Positions 23,047-36,599 are shown, counted from the stretch's first letter. The stretch: DNA of 64,000 nt from Cannabis sativa (GCF_029168945.1 NC_083604.1:42713686-42777685), one strand, 5' to 3'. Notes: generated by a model from the letters alone, not told the origin. Translations and numbers: made by a program.

Positions 23047-24445
23047 GAGTCCCCCACCAAAATACTTCCTAGGGACTTCAAAAGCATTGTCAAAACCTAG
23101 TTTGACTCTAAGGTTGTTTGCTGTATGGATAGGAAGCCGAGTTTCCATCAAAAAAAGGAGTAGAGGTTTGTGATCTATCATCAAAAGGGAGACTCGTCTG
23201 AATGTTCGTGTACTCCCTAAACCACGTGCATTCCAGCACAATAAACTCATTTTTCTGGGCGGGTGTGCTCCGCATCACCCGCCTGTTCTGAATCAAAATT
23301 TGTAGCAGAGGAACCATCATCACTGTCCCAGCACGAGCTCGCTTGAGAGTAGATCTCAAGGAGCCACCAACGACAGCTTGGTGAGCTTGAAAAGAGGGGC
23401 GTTTAACCCCAGAAGTTGAAACCAATCCCTTACCACGTACAACAGGATCCGGCTGGCCTGTAAGAGCATCAGCTTCCAGCTCCATGGTATGAGTATCAAG
23501 AGCTAGATCTTTATAGCTGGTGACAAGGATATGAGTTTGAGCATGGAAGGCTTCCATCATAGATTCTGAACAAGCCATATTTGTGGAAGCAGCTACCAAA
23601 ACAGAGTCAGTAGAGAAAGATGTGAAAGCAGAATTATTGGAGGAGGAACCAAGACCAAACCTACTAAAAGATGGTGACATTCCTCTAATATTGGGATTAA
23701 TAGGTGTAGGGATCATAATAGCTGTAGATTGTTGGGAATGGGTAAAAGTGAAACCAAAAGTGACATGATAAATTAGGAATGAGGGGAATCGAATGGTTGG
23801 CTCCGAAGAATCCCTAGCAGGGATGCTAAGATCAACAGGAGGGATGTTAAGCAATGTCATAGTTGGTGAGTGTGGGTATTGGAAAGGTGCACTCTTATCA
23901 GATGTTTTTTCTTTTCCCCTCAATAAGATAGTAAAAGGACAGAGAGGCTCAGAGTGAGTTTCATCACATTTTTGGATAAAAACATGGCAATATCTTTTGG
24001 TATGATCAAGACAACCACAATAGAAAAAAAAAGTCAGGAGGCCTCTCATATTTAAAGTTAAGCCAATTAATAAACTCCCTCCCCATACGAATAAAACTAA
24101 CATTCATACCCCTTCTAATAGGCAAATTGACATATAAGAGTATCCTGAGCCTCAAATAAGGCCCAGTACCTTCCCTAACCGTGTCTCTATCCACTTCAAT
24201 GAGGTACCCAATTTCTGATGCAATAAACTTAGCTAATTCATGGGACCTACACATAAAAGGGATGCCATACACTTGTAGCCAGAAAGAGACATAGTGGAGG
24301 TTATTAGGAGTGATAGGGAAAGAACTCTCAGGAACAGCAAAGATAGTGATGCTCTAAGCAAAGTGCCAAGGCTGGCCCTCAAGAATTCTACCCTTATCCC
24401 CTTCACATCCAAATGTAACCATGAACAGACCATTGGCATGTTCAG
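23047..24445 (-). pseudogene. L1 LINE copy 1: ORF1 and start of ORF2
   Basis: On the minus strand, ORF2 starts at 23250 with SLLCWNARGLGSTRTFRR, the usual first block of the plant L1 endonuclease. Upstream is ORF1, the nucleic-acid-binding protein: a DUF4283-like region (MYGIPFMCRSHELAKF, 24272), a knuckle-like CGCLDHTKRYC and a low-complexity tail. A one-base deletion near 23325 relative to copy 2 shifts the ORF1 frame before its natural end. LINE sequence stops abruptly at 24445, at the duplication junction; copy 2 continues beyond this point. Confidence 0.85.
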
Positions 24446-24449
24446 GCTC
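24446..24449. other. Tandem-duplication junction with 4-base filler
   Basis: LINE ORF1 sequence matches copy 2 up to ...ttcag (24445). From 24450 (attttgtgcat) the sequence matches the interior of the TR-GAG LTR (compare 1315-1330). The four bases GCTC between them match neither parent. The left neighbour is the end of copy 1 and the right neighbour the start of copy 2. Confidence 0.85.
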
Positions 24450-24583
24450 ATTTTGTGCATATATTAAATATGTATATTAAACCATAAACATGTAGAATAC
24501 ATGTAAGCATAAATCACTTCAAAATTCTAAATTGATAACTAATCAGATTGTAATGAGTTTTATTTAGGGCACAAAACCCAACA

Positions 24584-26362
24584 AACTCCCACTTGCACTA
24601 ACATAAAACAAGTTGTGCATTACAATCAATCTTTCGTCTTGATCCTCTGATCAAGTGTAGTATATTTGAATCCACCCATATTTCTAGAAATAGGTTCATA
24701 AAACTTATGAAACATCCTTAAATATATGCTTTACTCATCAAGGGATACTGAAATCCTTATTGCTTATTAAGTACATCTGAACAAACAGAAGACATATCTC
24801 TCAAATTTTAAAATTTGGAATTGAGATAATGCAGTGTAGAATTTTCTTCAGTAAAATAACTTTCTGGTAATTTCGAATTTACAAAGTTATATCTTCTCTG
24901 ATGGAGCTTGAATTATCATAGATGGGTTTTTACAATAATTCCTCCACCCCCAGAGTAACCACCATCTAAAATTCTTTAATGAGTTGGTGTGGATATTAGG
25001 AATACTAAAGTATAGTTCCTTAATATCTAACATGTAGGTCACTTTCATAAGTCTTTCTTGACTATCCCTTAATGTTCCTTATTCAATTGCATCTCAGATA
25101 GCTCCCACTCAATAATAGATGTCTGGTTAAATAATAACTTTAACCTCTTACTATTGTTTTGAGGGATATCTCGTTGTGACTTATTATCTTAGTCTGAAAT
25201 TGTAAGTTTCTTTAAGACTAGGTCATCAACATAGCAGTCTAGTATTTGAAGTGTAAAATACTTGCTAGAGATCAAGATACCATAAAATGTTATGAGGATT
25301 AGAAATCTTGACTCAAGTCATTCGAATAGACTATGCAAGAATTCTTCTATCTTATTCTCATAATTCTTATAAGTTATATCTATCCATGTGAATGGTTAGA
25401 TTTGTTTTATCAGAGGTGTTCTTAACTTCCTATCACAAGTTTCAACCAAATGAAGATGGGTAAAGAATTTTAATATTCTCCCACTCAATTAAGGTAATGT
25501 GATACATTATCAAAGAACTTTATTGGTATCATTATTTATTACAACAGTAAATCTAAACTAGAACATATAATCAAGATCAAGGATTTATTCTGATAATAGC
25601 TAATTTATTATATTATTTCCATGTTTAAAATCATGTGTCACAAAGAATACTGTGGAATAAAGTCCACCCCTAAGTATATAGAGATTATGATCCACCCCTA
25701 AAGGTTGTAAAGATCGTGATTCCCTAACTGTGATAGAGAGTATGTAGAGTTGAATATAATCCAGAGTTCATTAGATATAAAAGATCGTTAAACTGCATAT
25801 CATTCTTAACTTTTCTCCACCCCTATCAGATCAAAATATCTTTTTATTAAACAAATTCTCAATAATTGTTTTAGAATTAACAATTATTCATAAGCATAGA
25901 AATAATTTCTAGTGTTTATGTAGTAATAACTCTGTAAGGAGTTTAAATAACTATAGAATTTGAATCAATAATAAAAACACATACACATACAAACATAATA
26001 AATATAATAATTGGTAATTGATTTATAAGATAAAGTAATGAAGCTCAACTCATAGATTGCAAAAAAAACTTTATTATATACCAAAAAAAATGTTTGCAAT
26101 ATTATGAGAAAAGGACAGGGAATAAAATCCCAAACTTGAAATCCAAATTGTTTTAAAATTTAAACAATTAATTCAAAATAAATAAATAAATGAGCTTCTT
26201 CTTTATCATAGACGACCTCCATCCATAATCCAGCTTTCAGATCCAACTCGCTAAGACAGCATCCGAGTTTAAGAAGCTTGAGCTATAAGAAGAAGAATAA
26301 ATAAGGTTAGTAGTCCAGAATTAATAATCCAAATGGATAATAATTCACTAAAATACATCAGT
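24584..26362 (-). other. 3' non-coding region of the minus-strand TR-GAG element
   Basis: An AT-rich region between the gag end and the 3' LTR, collinear with 48440-50131. It has no open frame of note. It carries four copies of the inverse of the AGGGGTGGA motif (tccacccct near 25664, 25692 and 25818, and a variant at 24944). The inverse of the gag-terminal intron (TTCTTCTTCTTATAG acceptor) is at about 26282-26378. Confidence 0.7.
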
Positions 26363-26369
26363 TTATAAA

Positions 26370-27229
26370 GAAATACCTTGTTTCTTTGCAAGAAGCTTAG
26401 GACATTGGGGTTTCCAATGGCCTTTCTCATTGCAGTAGAAACATTTTCCTTTTGGTGTATCACCAGAAGCTACAGCTTTTTTGTTCTTAGCTGCTTTTGC
26501 AGCTTAAGCTCCCTTCTTGGCATTTTTCCACTTCTTCTTATTATTGGATTTGGAAGTAGAAGCAATGTGTACCTCAGGATTGTTCGTCCTATTACTATTT
26601 CCAGAATTCTGAGGTTTACTCCCTCTTTTCTTGGGACCTCCAATCAAATTTTCATATGTCTGAAGGTCATTGACTAACGTATGAAAGTCTTGTTCCTTCT
26701 TATTCATGACATAATTTGATGTATAGGGCAGAAAGTTTGGAGTCAGACTATTCAAGATGAGACTCACTTGAGTAGTCTGATCCATTTCAGTACCATGATT
26801 CTGGGCTTCTTGGAAATAACTTGCCATCTGGAGAAGGTGATCACGCACATTCTGATGGGGTTCCATCCGTGCGTTGATGAATTTCTTAGTCGCGTCAAAA
26901 CGAGACTAGGTAGATGCCATACCAAATAGCTCAGTTAACTGCGTCATGATTTCTACAACCGTGATAGCGTTAGCAAACCTTGTTTTCAAGGTGTCAACCA
27001 TGCTGGAAAGCATGAAGTATCAAGCTTTGTTGTTAGCATTCTACCAACGCCTGAACTTCTCTTTAACAGCTTTGGTTGCATTGTCACCTGGCTGCTCAGG
27101 AGACGGCTCAGTCAACACAAACAGGGCACTTTCACCTATGAGAGAAATATTAATGTTCTCTCTCCACTTTGGGAAGTTAGATCCATTTAGCTTATTTTCA
27201 GTTAACAGTGACAACATGGGATTTGACAT
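26370..27229 (-). pseudogene. Copia-type gag, minus-strand TR-GAG element, three stops
   Basis: The frame starts MSNPMLSLLTENKLNGSNF at 27229 and runs collinear with the intact gag at 47474-48340. It has the gag core (ARMEPHQNVRDHLLQMASYF, LNSLTPNFLPYTSNYVM) and ends with a CX2CX4HX4C knuckle (CFYCNEKGHWKPQC). Stops interrupt it at 27038-27040, 26906-26908 and 26501-26503; the first two are TAG where the intact gene has CAG. The protein would form the particle and bind RNA; this copy cannot encode it. Confidence 0.9.
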
Positions 27230-30200
27230 GACAATTCAGGATACTACAAGACAATTAATAGAAATAAATTATGGTTTAACACAAAATCTTATTTAGAAAT
27301 TATTAGCACATAGCAAGTAGGAATGACTAGAGAAAATACTAAAAAATACAATCCTAAATAATTTCCAAGGTTTTCAACAAACTGATATCAGTGTCCCGTT
27401 TAGGCGAGAGTCAAAGCTATCATCCATTGAATAGAGTTGTCAGCTCATCTAAAATGACAAACATTCTAGCAACCTTTTATTCGGTCGAAAAGAGAATCCA
27501 ACATTGTCCCGTTTAGGCGAGAGTCAAGGTCATTCCTATTTCATGAGCTTCCACCATTGTTTCATACGTTTGTAAGTCTTATACAGTCGCCACCATTAGG
27601 GTGATCAATACTAATATAAAAAACTTACAAATATACTTATCTTTTGAGATTAAACGGCGCTAACTTGCTAATGAACGTTCCTCTATTAGGGAGGATTACT
27701 CACTAAAACAATAGCTATGTAAAACCAACAATGGAGATCGAATATCTTAATAATAATAAAGCTCATTGTTTAAAATGTATTTTCTTCTATTATTTATTTA
27801 TTTTAAATATATATTTATTTGATTAAATTTTAAATTTAGAATAAAATTCTAAATAAAATTTAATTTAATGTTTATAAAATTAAACTTAGATGGTTAAGAA
27901 AATAAAATGAATTATTTCCATCTTAGTATTAATTTTCCAATAAATATTAAGAAAATTACTTAATTTAAGTTGTATTAATTTAAATTAATCTGCAACTCAA
28001 ATTAAAAATTTCTATAAATATATATTGTATTTCCAAAAATTAAAGTATAAAAATATACAATTTTCGAAATACATTAAAATAAATCAATCTTTACTAAAAA
28101 AATACTTCAAGCAAAAATACTATCTATCTAGATTTTCTTGACTGATTAATTCAATTTCTAATAATATATTTTAGTTCCTTTATTTTAAATTAATCATTAA
28201 ATGAAAAAAAATGATTTAAGTTGATTCAAAATTAATTAAAATAATTAATTTACAACTTTAATCTATCTTTCAAGATAAATTCAAAATCATCTTGCATAAT
28301 CAAATGCAATTTCAAAAAATGATTAATAAAATAAATAAAATATATTTTGAAAATTATTCAAATTTAAGTTGTTATAAAATACCCAACTTAAGATAATTTT
28401 CTATTTAATTAAATATCATGAAAATAACAATATTTAAGTATCATTATGAAAATCAACTTAGATATTTAATTTTTAATTTAATTAAATGTATTAAATTCAG
28501 GAAATAAATAATTAAGTGTAGAGAAGACTTAATTTTAATTTCCAGTTTAATACTAGGAAAAATATTCTTAACTTGAATTGTACCAAAATTAATTATTGAA
28601 CAATTAATTTCACAATCAATGATATTTTCCTATATTAGAAATAATAATTAGTATAGAAATAACTATCTAGAAAATATCTCAATTTAATTAAGTATCTTTT
28701 CAAGATTTAGAAAATATCTGATTTAAGTTATTATAGAAAGAATCTATAATTTGCAACTTAAAATTTTCCAAATAAGATTTAATTAAATATCAAAATTAAG
28801 TAGCAACTACCTAATTTAAGGATATTCCATTTTAAGTTTAAAATCAACTTAAAAAATATCTTTTAAGAATCTTCAATAACCAATTCCTAGAATCCTCAAC
28901 TTAATATTAAATTCAAAAGATATTCAAATTTAAGTTAATAAAGAAAATTAGTAGTAACTAATTTATAACTTAAATATGAATATTTAATGAAATAATAAAA
29001 GTAAGTTTCAGAAAGAATCTAGTTAGTTAAAATTCTTTATTTAATTAAATGCAAGAAAAATATAAATAGTTTATCCAGAAATAATATTCTACAAACTATG
29101 TTTTTCTTAAATTAATTTCAAAGAAAGAAATTAATTATATTGCTAATCAATTTTATTAGGTCAAACTAATTTAATTAACCTAGCACAATTGTCCAAATCA
29201 GGCAAATGGGCCTTCACAATTGGGGTTTTTCATGTGAGGGGGGTTGGGTTCAGTATTTCGTACCCACTTTTAAGGCTCCCAACTCTCACACAAGGACCAA
29301 AAGAGAGGAATTTAACCTTAAAATGAACAACTGTTATTAATTGAATAGGCCCATTAACTAAATGAGCCTAAATAAAATCTATCAAGTTATGACATTTTAT
29401 TTAGCAACAACAACCTATATGTGTCTATAACAGAAATTAAACATATAGGCTCACACAGGCACACAGATTTGGATGGATCCTATCATGTTTCTAGGTCATA
29501 TACAGATGAAAGAACAATGTAAAATTTACCTGTTACAAATTATTTACTTGACCTATTGAAAATTGAACCATGGGTTTAAATCAGATCATTAGATCTGTCA
29601 ACAAGTTAACCATGGCAATTTAGATCAAGCAATAATAAGTTTTAAAAAAACTTACAAACAATCTAAAACACATACTCCTGCAACAAGTTAGATTTGGATA
29701 GTTGGAAGTAGGATTTATTTAATTTTAAAATATTAAACTTTATTTCAAAAAAAATAATTTCGGTTTCTAAAAATGAAATAATATTTAAAATTAAACCTAA
29801 AATTTTAAAAAATTAGGTTTTTAAGTAACCTAAATATCATTTCAAAATATATTTTCTAACTTTCCTTTTAAACTTCATGTTATTTAATAAATTAAATATT
29901 CAATAAAATAGAAAATGATAAATACATACCCTTTTCTGATTTTACAATTTAATTTAAGTAAAAATAACAAAATTTAAAAGTTAACAAAAATATCTTATTT
30001 CCCCTTTTAAAATACCATGATTATAGTAATCTTATTCTAAATAAGGTCAAAATACTTAAAAAAATATATTTTTATAAAAAAAGAATTTCTCACCTTATAT
30101 TCAAAAATAAGATAAAATAATCAAATTTTAAAGAAAATAAGAAAAGAGGTAAGCAATACTTGATTTTAACCTATTTTCAAATTCAAATTACACTAATATC

Positions 30201-30721
30201 TAAAATTAATTTTAAAAATAAAATTAATTTATTTCTGATAATTAGATTTGAAAATTGAAAAACAAAAATCAAAATACAAAACTACACAAAAAATCGGAAG
30301 TTAATTCCATGAAATAGCATGAAAAATAGAAGAAAACGGAAAAAATGGCAGGTGGTACGGACAGTATGCAAAGCATATTGTCCGCGCGCGTAGTGAAGGG
30401 AGACAACCGAGAAAACTCGGCGCAAGCATCCCTAGGCAGGATTTCCGCGCGCGTGGGTGGGGTGCTCACCACCTCGATTTTTTCTGATTTTCAAAAATTC
30501 ATAACTAATTCAAATTAAATCGAAATCGAGTTCTGTAAAAAAAGTAAATTGCTTAGAATTTTCCAAACTATCCAATAAAAATAATTTCAGATACAGATAA
30601 TCAATTATTTTTTTTTTCAGAATTCACAAACACCAATCAAACATCAATATGACACACCATGAAACCATCCAAATCACGAACAAATCGTTTTAAGTCCAAA
30701 TTTCTTGAAAGCAAATCAATT
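27230..30721 (-). other. Leader of the minus-strand TR-GAG element
   Basis: Very AT-rich for most of its 3.5 kb and without coding potential. Near the gag start it has the inverse of the conserved structural block: the CCTAAACGGG motif twice (27392-27413, 27505-27526) and two hairpins with the CCCTAAT core (about 27590-27605 and 27680-27700). Near the primer-binding site is a GC-rich island (30350-30475) absent from the plus-strand relative. Confidence 0.7.
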
Positions 30722-30740
30722 ACCATGGCTCTGATATCAG
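30722..30740 (-). promoter_or_regulatory. Primer-binding site of the minus-strand TR-GAG element
   Basis: On the minus strand the LTR end ...CCAACA is followed by A and CTGATATCAGAGCCATGG. TGATATCAGAGC differs by one base from the initiator Met tRNA site TGGTATCAGAGC. Confidence 0.8.
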
Positions 30741-30741
30741 T

Positions 30742-32667
30742 TGTTGGAATTAATTTTACCAGGATCTTTGATCTACTCACAAGAATGTTGATTTAACAAC
30801 CGAAATATGAACTTCTAAAATGATAAATCAAAACACATAAAAGTTAAGAAACCTTCTAGTGATGGCAGCGGAATTAAGTGTCTCCTTCCACTCAGATCTC
30901 TAACCCTTGATTCCTGTCTGTAACAGAGTATAATCAAGATCTGAGCCCGAATGTCCTTCAGTTGGATGTGATCCTTCACAGTCTTCCAATCTATGATTGA
31001 GGTACTGTATGCTGTGTGTGGGCAATTCTCTCTCACTAGGAATTTCGAAATTTCTCTCTCTTTTCTCTCTTGAATTCGTGAGTTATGATGCATGCAAGAG
31101 AAGAGAACAAGGGCTGCTATATATAGGGAAAAGGGAGAGCTCAACTTTCCAAATAAACAGTTTCCTCTTTTACTATGTAATTGATTAACTGCCTTATTTA
31201 GTGTGATCTACAATTTTCCTATTATTGCTAGGTTTTGGTTAGCAATTACTTGGCAATTAAAATTTAAAATAATAATTGGGAAACACACAAAGAGGTGGCC
31301 GGCCATAGGTGTAACTTGGGCCTCACTTGGATTTTGCAGTTTCCTCAATTTTATTTACATTTCTCCAAATATGCCATTTTTCCAATTCTAACCATTTAAA
31401 TGCCAAAACTAATTATTTAATAACTAAAATAGATTATTAAATAATATTGTCATTTAAAATAATTATTAATTAGACATACAAAGTCTCTCAATTAATAATT
31501 AAACCTAGAAACCCTTTTATTTACAATTTCACCCTTAAACTGTGAGAATTCACAAATTAGACATAGTCTAACTTTTAGAATTATAATTGATTAATCATAA
31601 ATCAATTATAGAGTCTTACAAACAGTATGTTCTCAACTAGAATGGGGACCATGGATCTATATTGCTGAGCTTCCAATAAGTTGAACCGAATTTACCAAGT
31701 AAATCCCTAACTTATTAATTCCTTGTTGAATCCACTCTTAGAACTTGGAATTGCACTCTCAGACTTATATAGAGCATACTATATGTTTCACGATATACAT
31801 ATGCTATCTCATTTAACCATTGTTATAATCTTAATGTGATTAAAAGATCCTCTATATAGATGATTTACATCGAGATGGGATAAATTTACCGTTTCCACCC
31901 CTCAATGTATTTTGCCCCTTAAAACACTTAGTCACCGATAAATGATGTTTAAGTGATATAATAAATATAGTCACTGAAACAAGAGCTCATCCATTTACTT
32001 CTATTTAACGAAGCTCGAAGGGAATCATCACTTGACTTTTATACACCAGTAGAAGCTATAGATTCCATATTTATGTTCAACACTCCCACTCAGTTATGCT
32101 ATCATGTTCCCAAAATATACGTATCACCCTGACCCAAAAGTAGCCTTAACTAATAAATCAAAGAACATGAATAGCACTCCTGAGATTGAGCCTAAGCATA
32201 TCAGGATTTAGATTCTTTTAATCTAAGATCAACTTATGATATTGACTTGGAAAGATACAACGGTAAGTTTATAATATCTTTGACCAAGTTCAATATCGGT
32301 CCAGTCCAATGTATACTCCATACATTCGAAACTAGTATACTTTACCAATGTCCTGGAAAGAACATAACACTTACTCCAAGTGTAAGTATACTTCATCGCT
32401 GATTATCACATCAGTGTAAATCCAAAACACTGATGAACAGGGACTTAATCTTTTGAATCATATAATCACAATCACATTCCACTGTGTCGACAATACTGTA
32501 ATTGTGAATGAATATATGTTCTGGACTTAACTGATTTTGTGCATGTATTAAATATGTATATTAAACCATAAACATGTAGAATACATGTAAGCATAAATTA
32601 CTTCAAAATTCTAAATTGATAACTAATCAGATTGTAATGAGTTTTATTTAGGGCACAAAATCCAACA
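30742..32667 (-). repeat. 5' LTR of the minus-strand TR-GAG element (copy 2)
   Basis: 1926 bp with TGTTGGAATTAATTTTACC and CACAAAATCCAACA ends. Its right portion equals 1-1449 of the window. Contains the conserved ggtggccggccatagg segment and the block near 30880-31030 that is conserved in all LTRs of this family in the window (aatcaagatctgagcccgaa). The external flank is atatc; the other target-site copy is not available. Confidence 0.92.
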
Positions 32668-32982
32668 ATATCAACTTTATAATTTTAGGTCAATTCAATA
32701 ATTCTAGCTTGTTTTTTTTCCTCAAAGTTTGTGTTTGTTAATTTTATATATTCTCATTACTTTATTTTATTTTTGTTTAAACTAATTTGTGAGTAATAAG
32801 TTTTATAAATTAATTTTCAATTTTCAATCCCTGTGGAGACAATCTTACTTATCACTTTATTACTTATTGATGATTGCGTGCACTTGCGTATATATAATTT
32901 TCACAACAGGTCTAAAGGCGACAGTGAAAGGTGAAACACTTTGTTTGAGGTATTCATTGTTGAGAGTTAAACAAGTGTATGA
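32668..32982. other. AT-rich spacer with possible old Ty3 LTR end (copy 2)
   Basis: Duplicate of 1450-1763 with few differences. No gene. The same cctgtggagacaatc...cacaaca segment is present. Confidence 0.35.
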
Positions 32983-33840
32983 TTAAGATCAAATACTTAT
33001 TGTTGAAGATGGACGATGTGTTTGACCGACTTTATGGTAAGATAGTCTTCTCTAAGATTAATCTTCATTTGGACTATCTTTAGTTGGGAATTCAAGAGAA
33101 AGACATCCTGAAGACTATACTTCGCATTGGATATGGGCACTATGAATTTCCGGCTAGGTCTTTTGGATTAATCCATGCTCCAGCAGTTTCCATGAATTTC
33201 TTGAAATTGAGTGTTCAAGGATTTTCTTGATTTTTGTAATATAACAATTATCGATGATATTCTTTTATACTCTCAGTTGGAAACAAAAAACATATTATAT
33301 TTACTACAATGACTTAGGAAATACAAGTTTATGCTAAGTTTAAGAAGTATGAGTTTTGGTTATTTTGTTAATAAAGTTGAAGTTAGTGGAGATCTAGAGA
33401 AGATTGAGTCAGTGAGAGACTCGACGAGACTGAAGACAGTTAAAAAAGTTAGAAGCTTTCTAAATTTAGTTGGGTATTATCGCCATTTTTTGGAAGGACT
33501 TTCCAAGATCTCCACACCATTGACAAAGAAACAACGGTTGAATACAACTTCAGTGTTAGCTGTGACTTCAGGTTGGGAAAAGTTGGTAGTATATTGTGAT
33601 GCCCAAGACTCTAGTCTAGGGTGTATTCTGATGCAAGCTGACAGGGTCATTGTATATGCTCCTCGTCACTTGGAGGAATATGAGCAACAATACCCAACCC
33701 GTGATTTGGAGCTTGTGATGGTAGTTTTTGCATTGAAAATGGGGCATCACTTTCTATATAGAGAGAAGTGTGAGGTTTACATCGACTAGAAGAGTCTCAA
33801 GTATTTCTTTACTCAAAAAGATTCTATAACTTCAATATGT
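32983..33840 (+). pseudogene. Decayed Ty3/gypsy RT-RNase H fragment (copy 2)
   Basis: Duplicate of 1764-2620 with the same stops and missing segment. Over the longest open part (33331-33789 against 2112-2570) I count about six base differences in 459, giving a rough feel for the divergence since duplication. RT box IIDDILLYS and RNase [11 protein letters not shown] are recognisable. Non-functional. Confidence 0.85.
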
Positions 33841-35782
33841 TGTTGTCTATTTTATTTATGGCTAAGTGATCTTAATTCTCCGTAAAATATAAGTCACAAC
33901 CTCATGTATGAATAAATTTTTTTTTATATTTATATATAAATTATTCAATATTAAATATCGAAATTTAATATTCGAGCATACATCAAAATGTTCAACTTTT
34001 ATTTATAAACAAAAATATCTTTACAAGTTTTTCAGAGCATAAACCCTATTATGTATTTCATATATTCTATAGTATATTATTCATTAAATATTTGTTTTTA
34101 AGGTATAAACCCTAATACTTCTATTATGGTGGAGCATGAGGACGTATTCAAGAGAGTTAGACGAGAGTCAGACTGTATGGATATGTTATAAGTAGGTTAG
34201 AAAATTTATAGTTTTGCATACATTATATAATTTTATTACACTATATAATACAAAATAACTTATTTACATTTAATTATACATTCTATATTAGACACCTAAA
34301 CATAATTTTAATTTTCTATATAGTCTATATAACGTAATAAATTTTTCTTAAGTCTTACATAAATAAATAATAAACATACATATTTTATTTATAAAACTGT
34401 GTATTAAATATATTAAATTAATAATTTAAAAATATTATCAATATAAAATATAAACATACTGTTTATACATAATGTTATATTTAGTTATAGTTTCACTTTT
34501 TAAAACACATTTTTGAATAACTTATAAACATAAGTATTTCTTAAAACAAAATAAACATAAATATTTTATTTTTAAACTTATTTATGAACTTTTAATAAAC
34601 AAACTAAGAAATAAAGTTGCGCCCCTAGTTTTGTAAATTAAACAATAATGAGTTTTTGAGGTCAAAGATGCCCCTTAAAAGATGAACATATAGATTTCAA
34701 CGATTTCTTTTTATTATAAATTTATATAAATAAAAACTTATTTTGTTTAGAAAAAATACTAATCATTATATATATTTATAAAACATAACAAATGACACGT
34801 GACTTATATCTCTAATCTTAAAAAAAATGTGGAAACACAAACAAATTAGTCATGTCTCAATTAAATTAAATTAGAATACTAAAATAACAAATGCATTCGT
34901 GCATTTGTTTATTCTATAGCTTTTTATTAATTTTTAAGGCACCAATAATACATATCCATATTTTAATGTACAATGTTCTTTAACAGGTATACCTGCAGAT
35001 ATTAGAGATGCACATATTATTTTTGTAATTACTTCCTTCAGGTCAATATGACAGTTTCTAAAAACAAACCAAAAAACAATAAGAATAATGCTATCAGCAT
35101 ATAAAATTAACAAAAAATACCAATCCTGTGACATAAACTAACTTCCACATATTATAAAATCCATAGGTATAAGATCTAAAATATTTACGTACTTTTGTGA
35201 CTCGCTGATTGGTAAGTGTGCTGAAATAAGCTGAGAGTATAACCTGGAACACAGAAAATTCTTAAAGTATAAAACAACATACAAAATTAAGTTATCCTCA
35301 TTAATTATAACTTTTTCAAGTCAAAGCAAATATCAAAAACAAAATAAAAACAAATTATTGCTAAATTTTATTTACTGTCAATAACCTCATTCCATAAGAT
35401 ATCAAATAGACTATATGCTTGAACATGATTAAACACAAACAGGCACATCTAATATCTAATTACATACTTTTTCTTTTTGGTGAAAATCTAAGCACATACT
35501 TGATTTTCGAATTTTAAGAAAGTTCCCTACTTCGATAGATTTATGTACTCAAGAGATTTTGTTCCAGTGTACCAACACAATTATACTCAATAAATTTACA
35601 TCAGTTAAATATCTAGTTACAACCTCAAAAAATTTTCTTTTAAATACCATGACACTTCTAAATGTACAAAGATTAATTATTTTACCTTAACAAGTGCCCA
35701 TTTTCCCAATTAAAGTGCCCATTAAAAAATACATAAAAAAAGAAACTTGAATGAAAGGGAAGATGAAGTTAAATAAACTAAC

Positions 35783-35987
35783 CTTAGAAACCGTTAATTG
35801 TAATAAGACGTCTTCATCATCAATCTTATCTTTTCCTTTCCCTAACTTCTAATCTGCCATTGATTAAATTGAATTTCCTCAAAACACAAAAATCAAATTA
35901 AGTCAATATTAATGAATCAATTGAGCGAAAGTAAATACCTTTTGGTCTACTAAGATTGGTGTATTCATGAATTTCTCTGCTTGCCAT
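35783..35987 (-). pseudogene. Captured two-exon fragment of a small conserved plant protein (copy 2)
   Basis: Exon 1 (35987-35939) and exon 2 (35853-35783) have the same lengths, phases, splice sites and premature TAG as copy 1 (4585-4789). In exon 2 one further change alters the FQ-region context. Shared lesions show that the capture and inactivation are older than the tandem duplication. Confidence 0.72.
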
Positions 35988-36599
35988 TACTGTAATTCAT
36001 TACAAAACTATAGTTTCAGGTGCTAGTAGCTCTGAGAATGTAAAAAAAAAAAACAAATTCTACCAAAAAAATAATATTTACAATTGGCCTTACTATTTAT
36101 GAAATAAATTAAAATTAAAAAAAATTGGAGTAACTAAAAAAAATAGAACCCAAAAAAGATCTTTTAAAGATATCTTTAAGAGGAGTAACACTTTCGTTCC
36201 AAGTTTGAACAACTTACATTGCATCAATTGTTTCTTTAGGATTTCAAATAAAGTCATATTTTAAAAACTATTCTAATTATACACATTGCACACGTGATCG
36301 GAACCAAATTTCTAATCTTGATAATATTCAACTGCATTTCATTGTTTAGTATTTTTATAGCCTGCATTGAAATTATAGATGACGATTTAGGTGAATATAA
36401 TTGAAAGTAAGCCTCACACATCAACATACGTAAAATACAAATAAAATTATAGTTAAAATGCAAATTCAAGAGAGAAAATTTATGGTAATATCTAATTTCT
36501 AAGCTCTCAAATTATTCTAAGATATCTTCTTCGTCTTCTACTGATTAAAATCAATTAATGAGTTTAAACAATAGTAATTACAATTTAAAACACTGAAAT

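Larger units (their letters stand above)
24450..32667 (-). mobile_element. Gag-only LTR retrotransposon (TR-GAG type), minus strand, gag decayed
   Basis: Read on the minus strand: 5' LTR 32667-30742 (1926 bp), primer-binding site, leader of about 3.5 kb, gag remnant (27229-26370), 3' non-coding region, purine tract (inverse of AACTCCCACTTGC at 24583-24596), and 143 terminal bases of the 3' LTR (24583-24450). The 3' LTR is cut by the duplication junction. No RT, RNase H or integrase motif was seen in the 6.2-kb interior. The layout matches the plus-strand element at 41960-54118. Gag-only LTR elements are known in plants as TR-GAG. Confidence 0.88.

Noticed and set aside
24450..24583. Isolated solo LTR fragment
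   Set aside because: It is followed directly by the purine tract and internal region of the minus-strand gag-only element, so it is that element's cut 3' LTR.
30269..30472. 67-codon frame in the GC-rich leader island
   Set aside because: It arises from the GC-rich module, has no family match and no counterpart in the related element.
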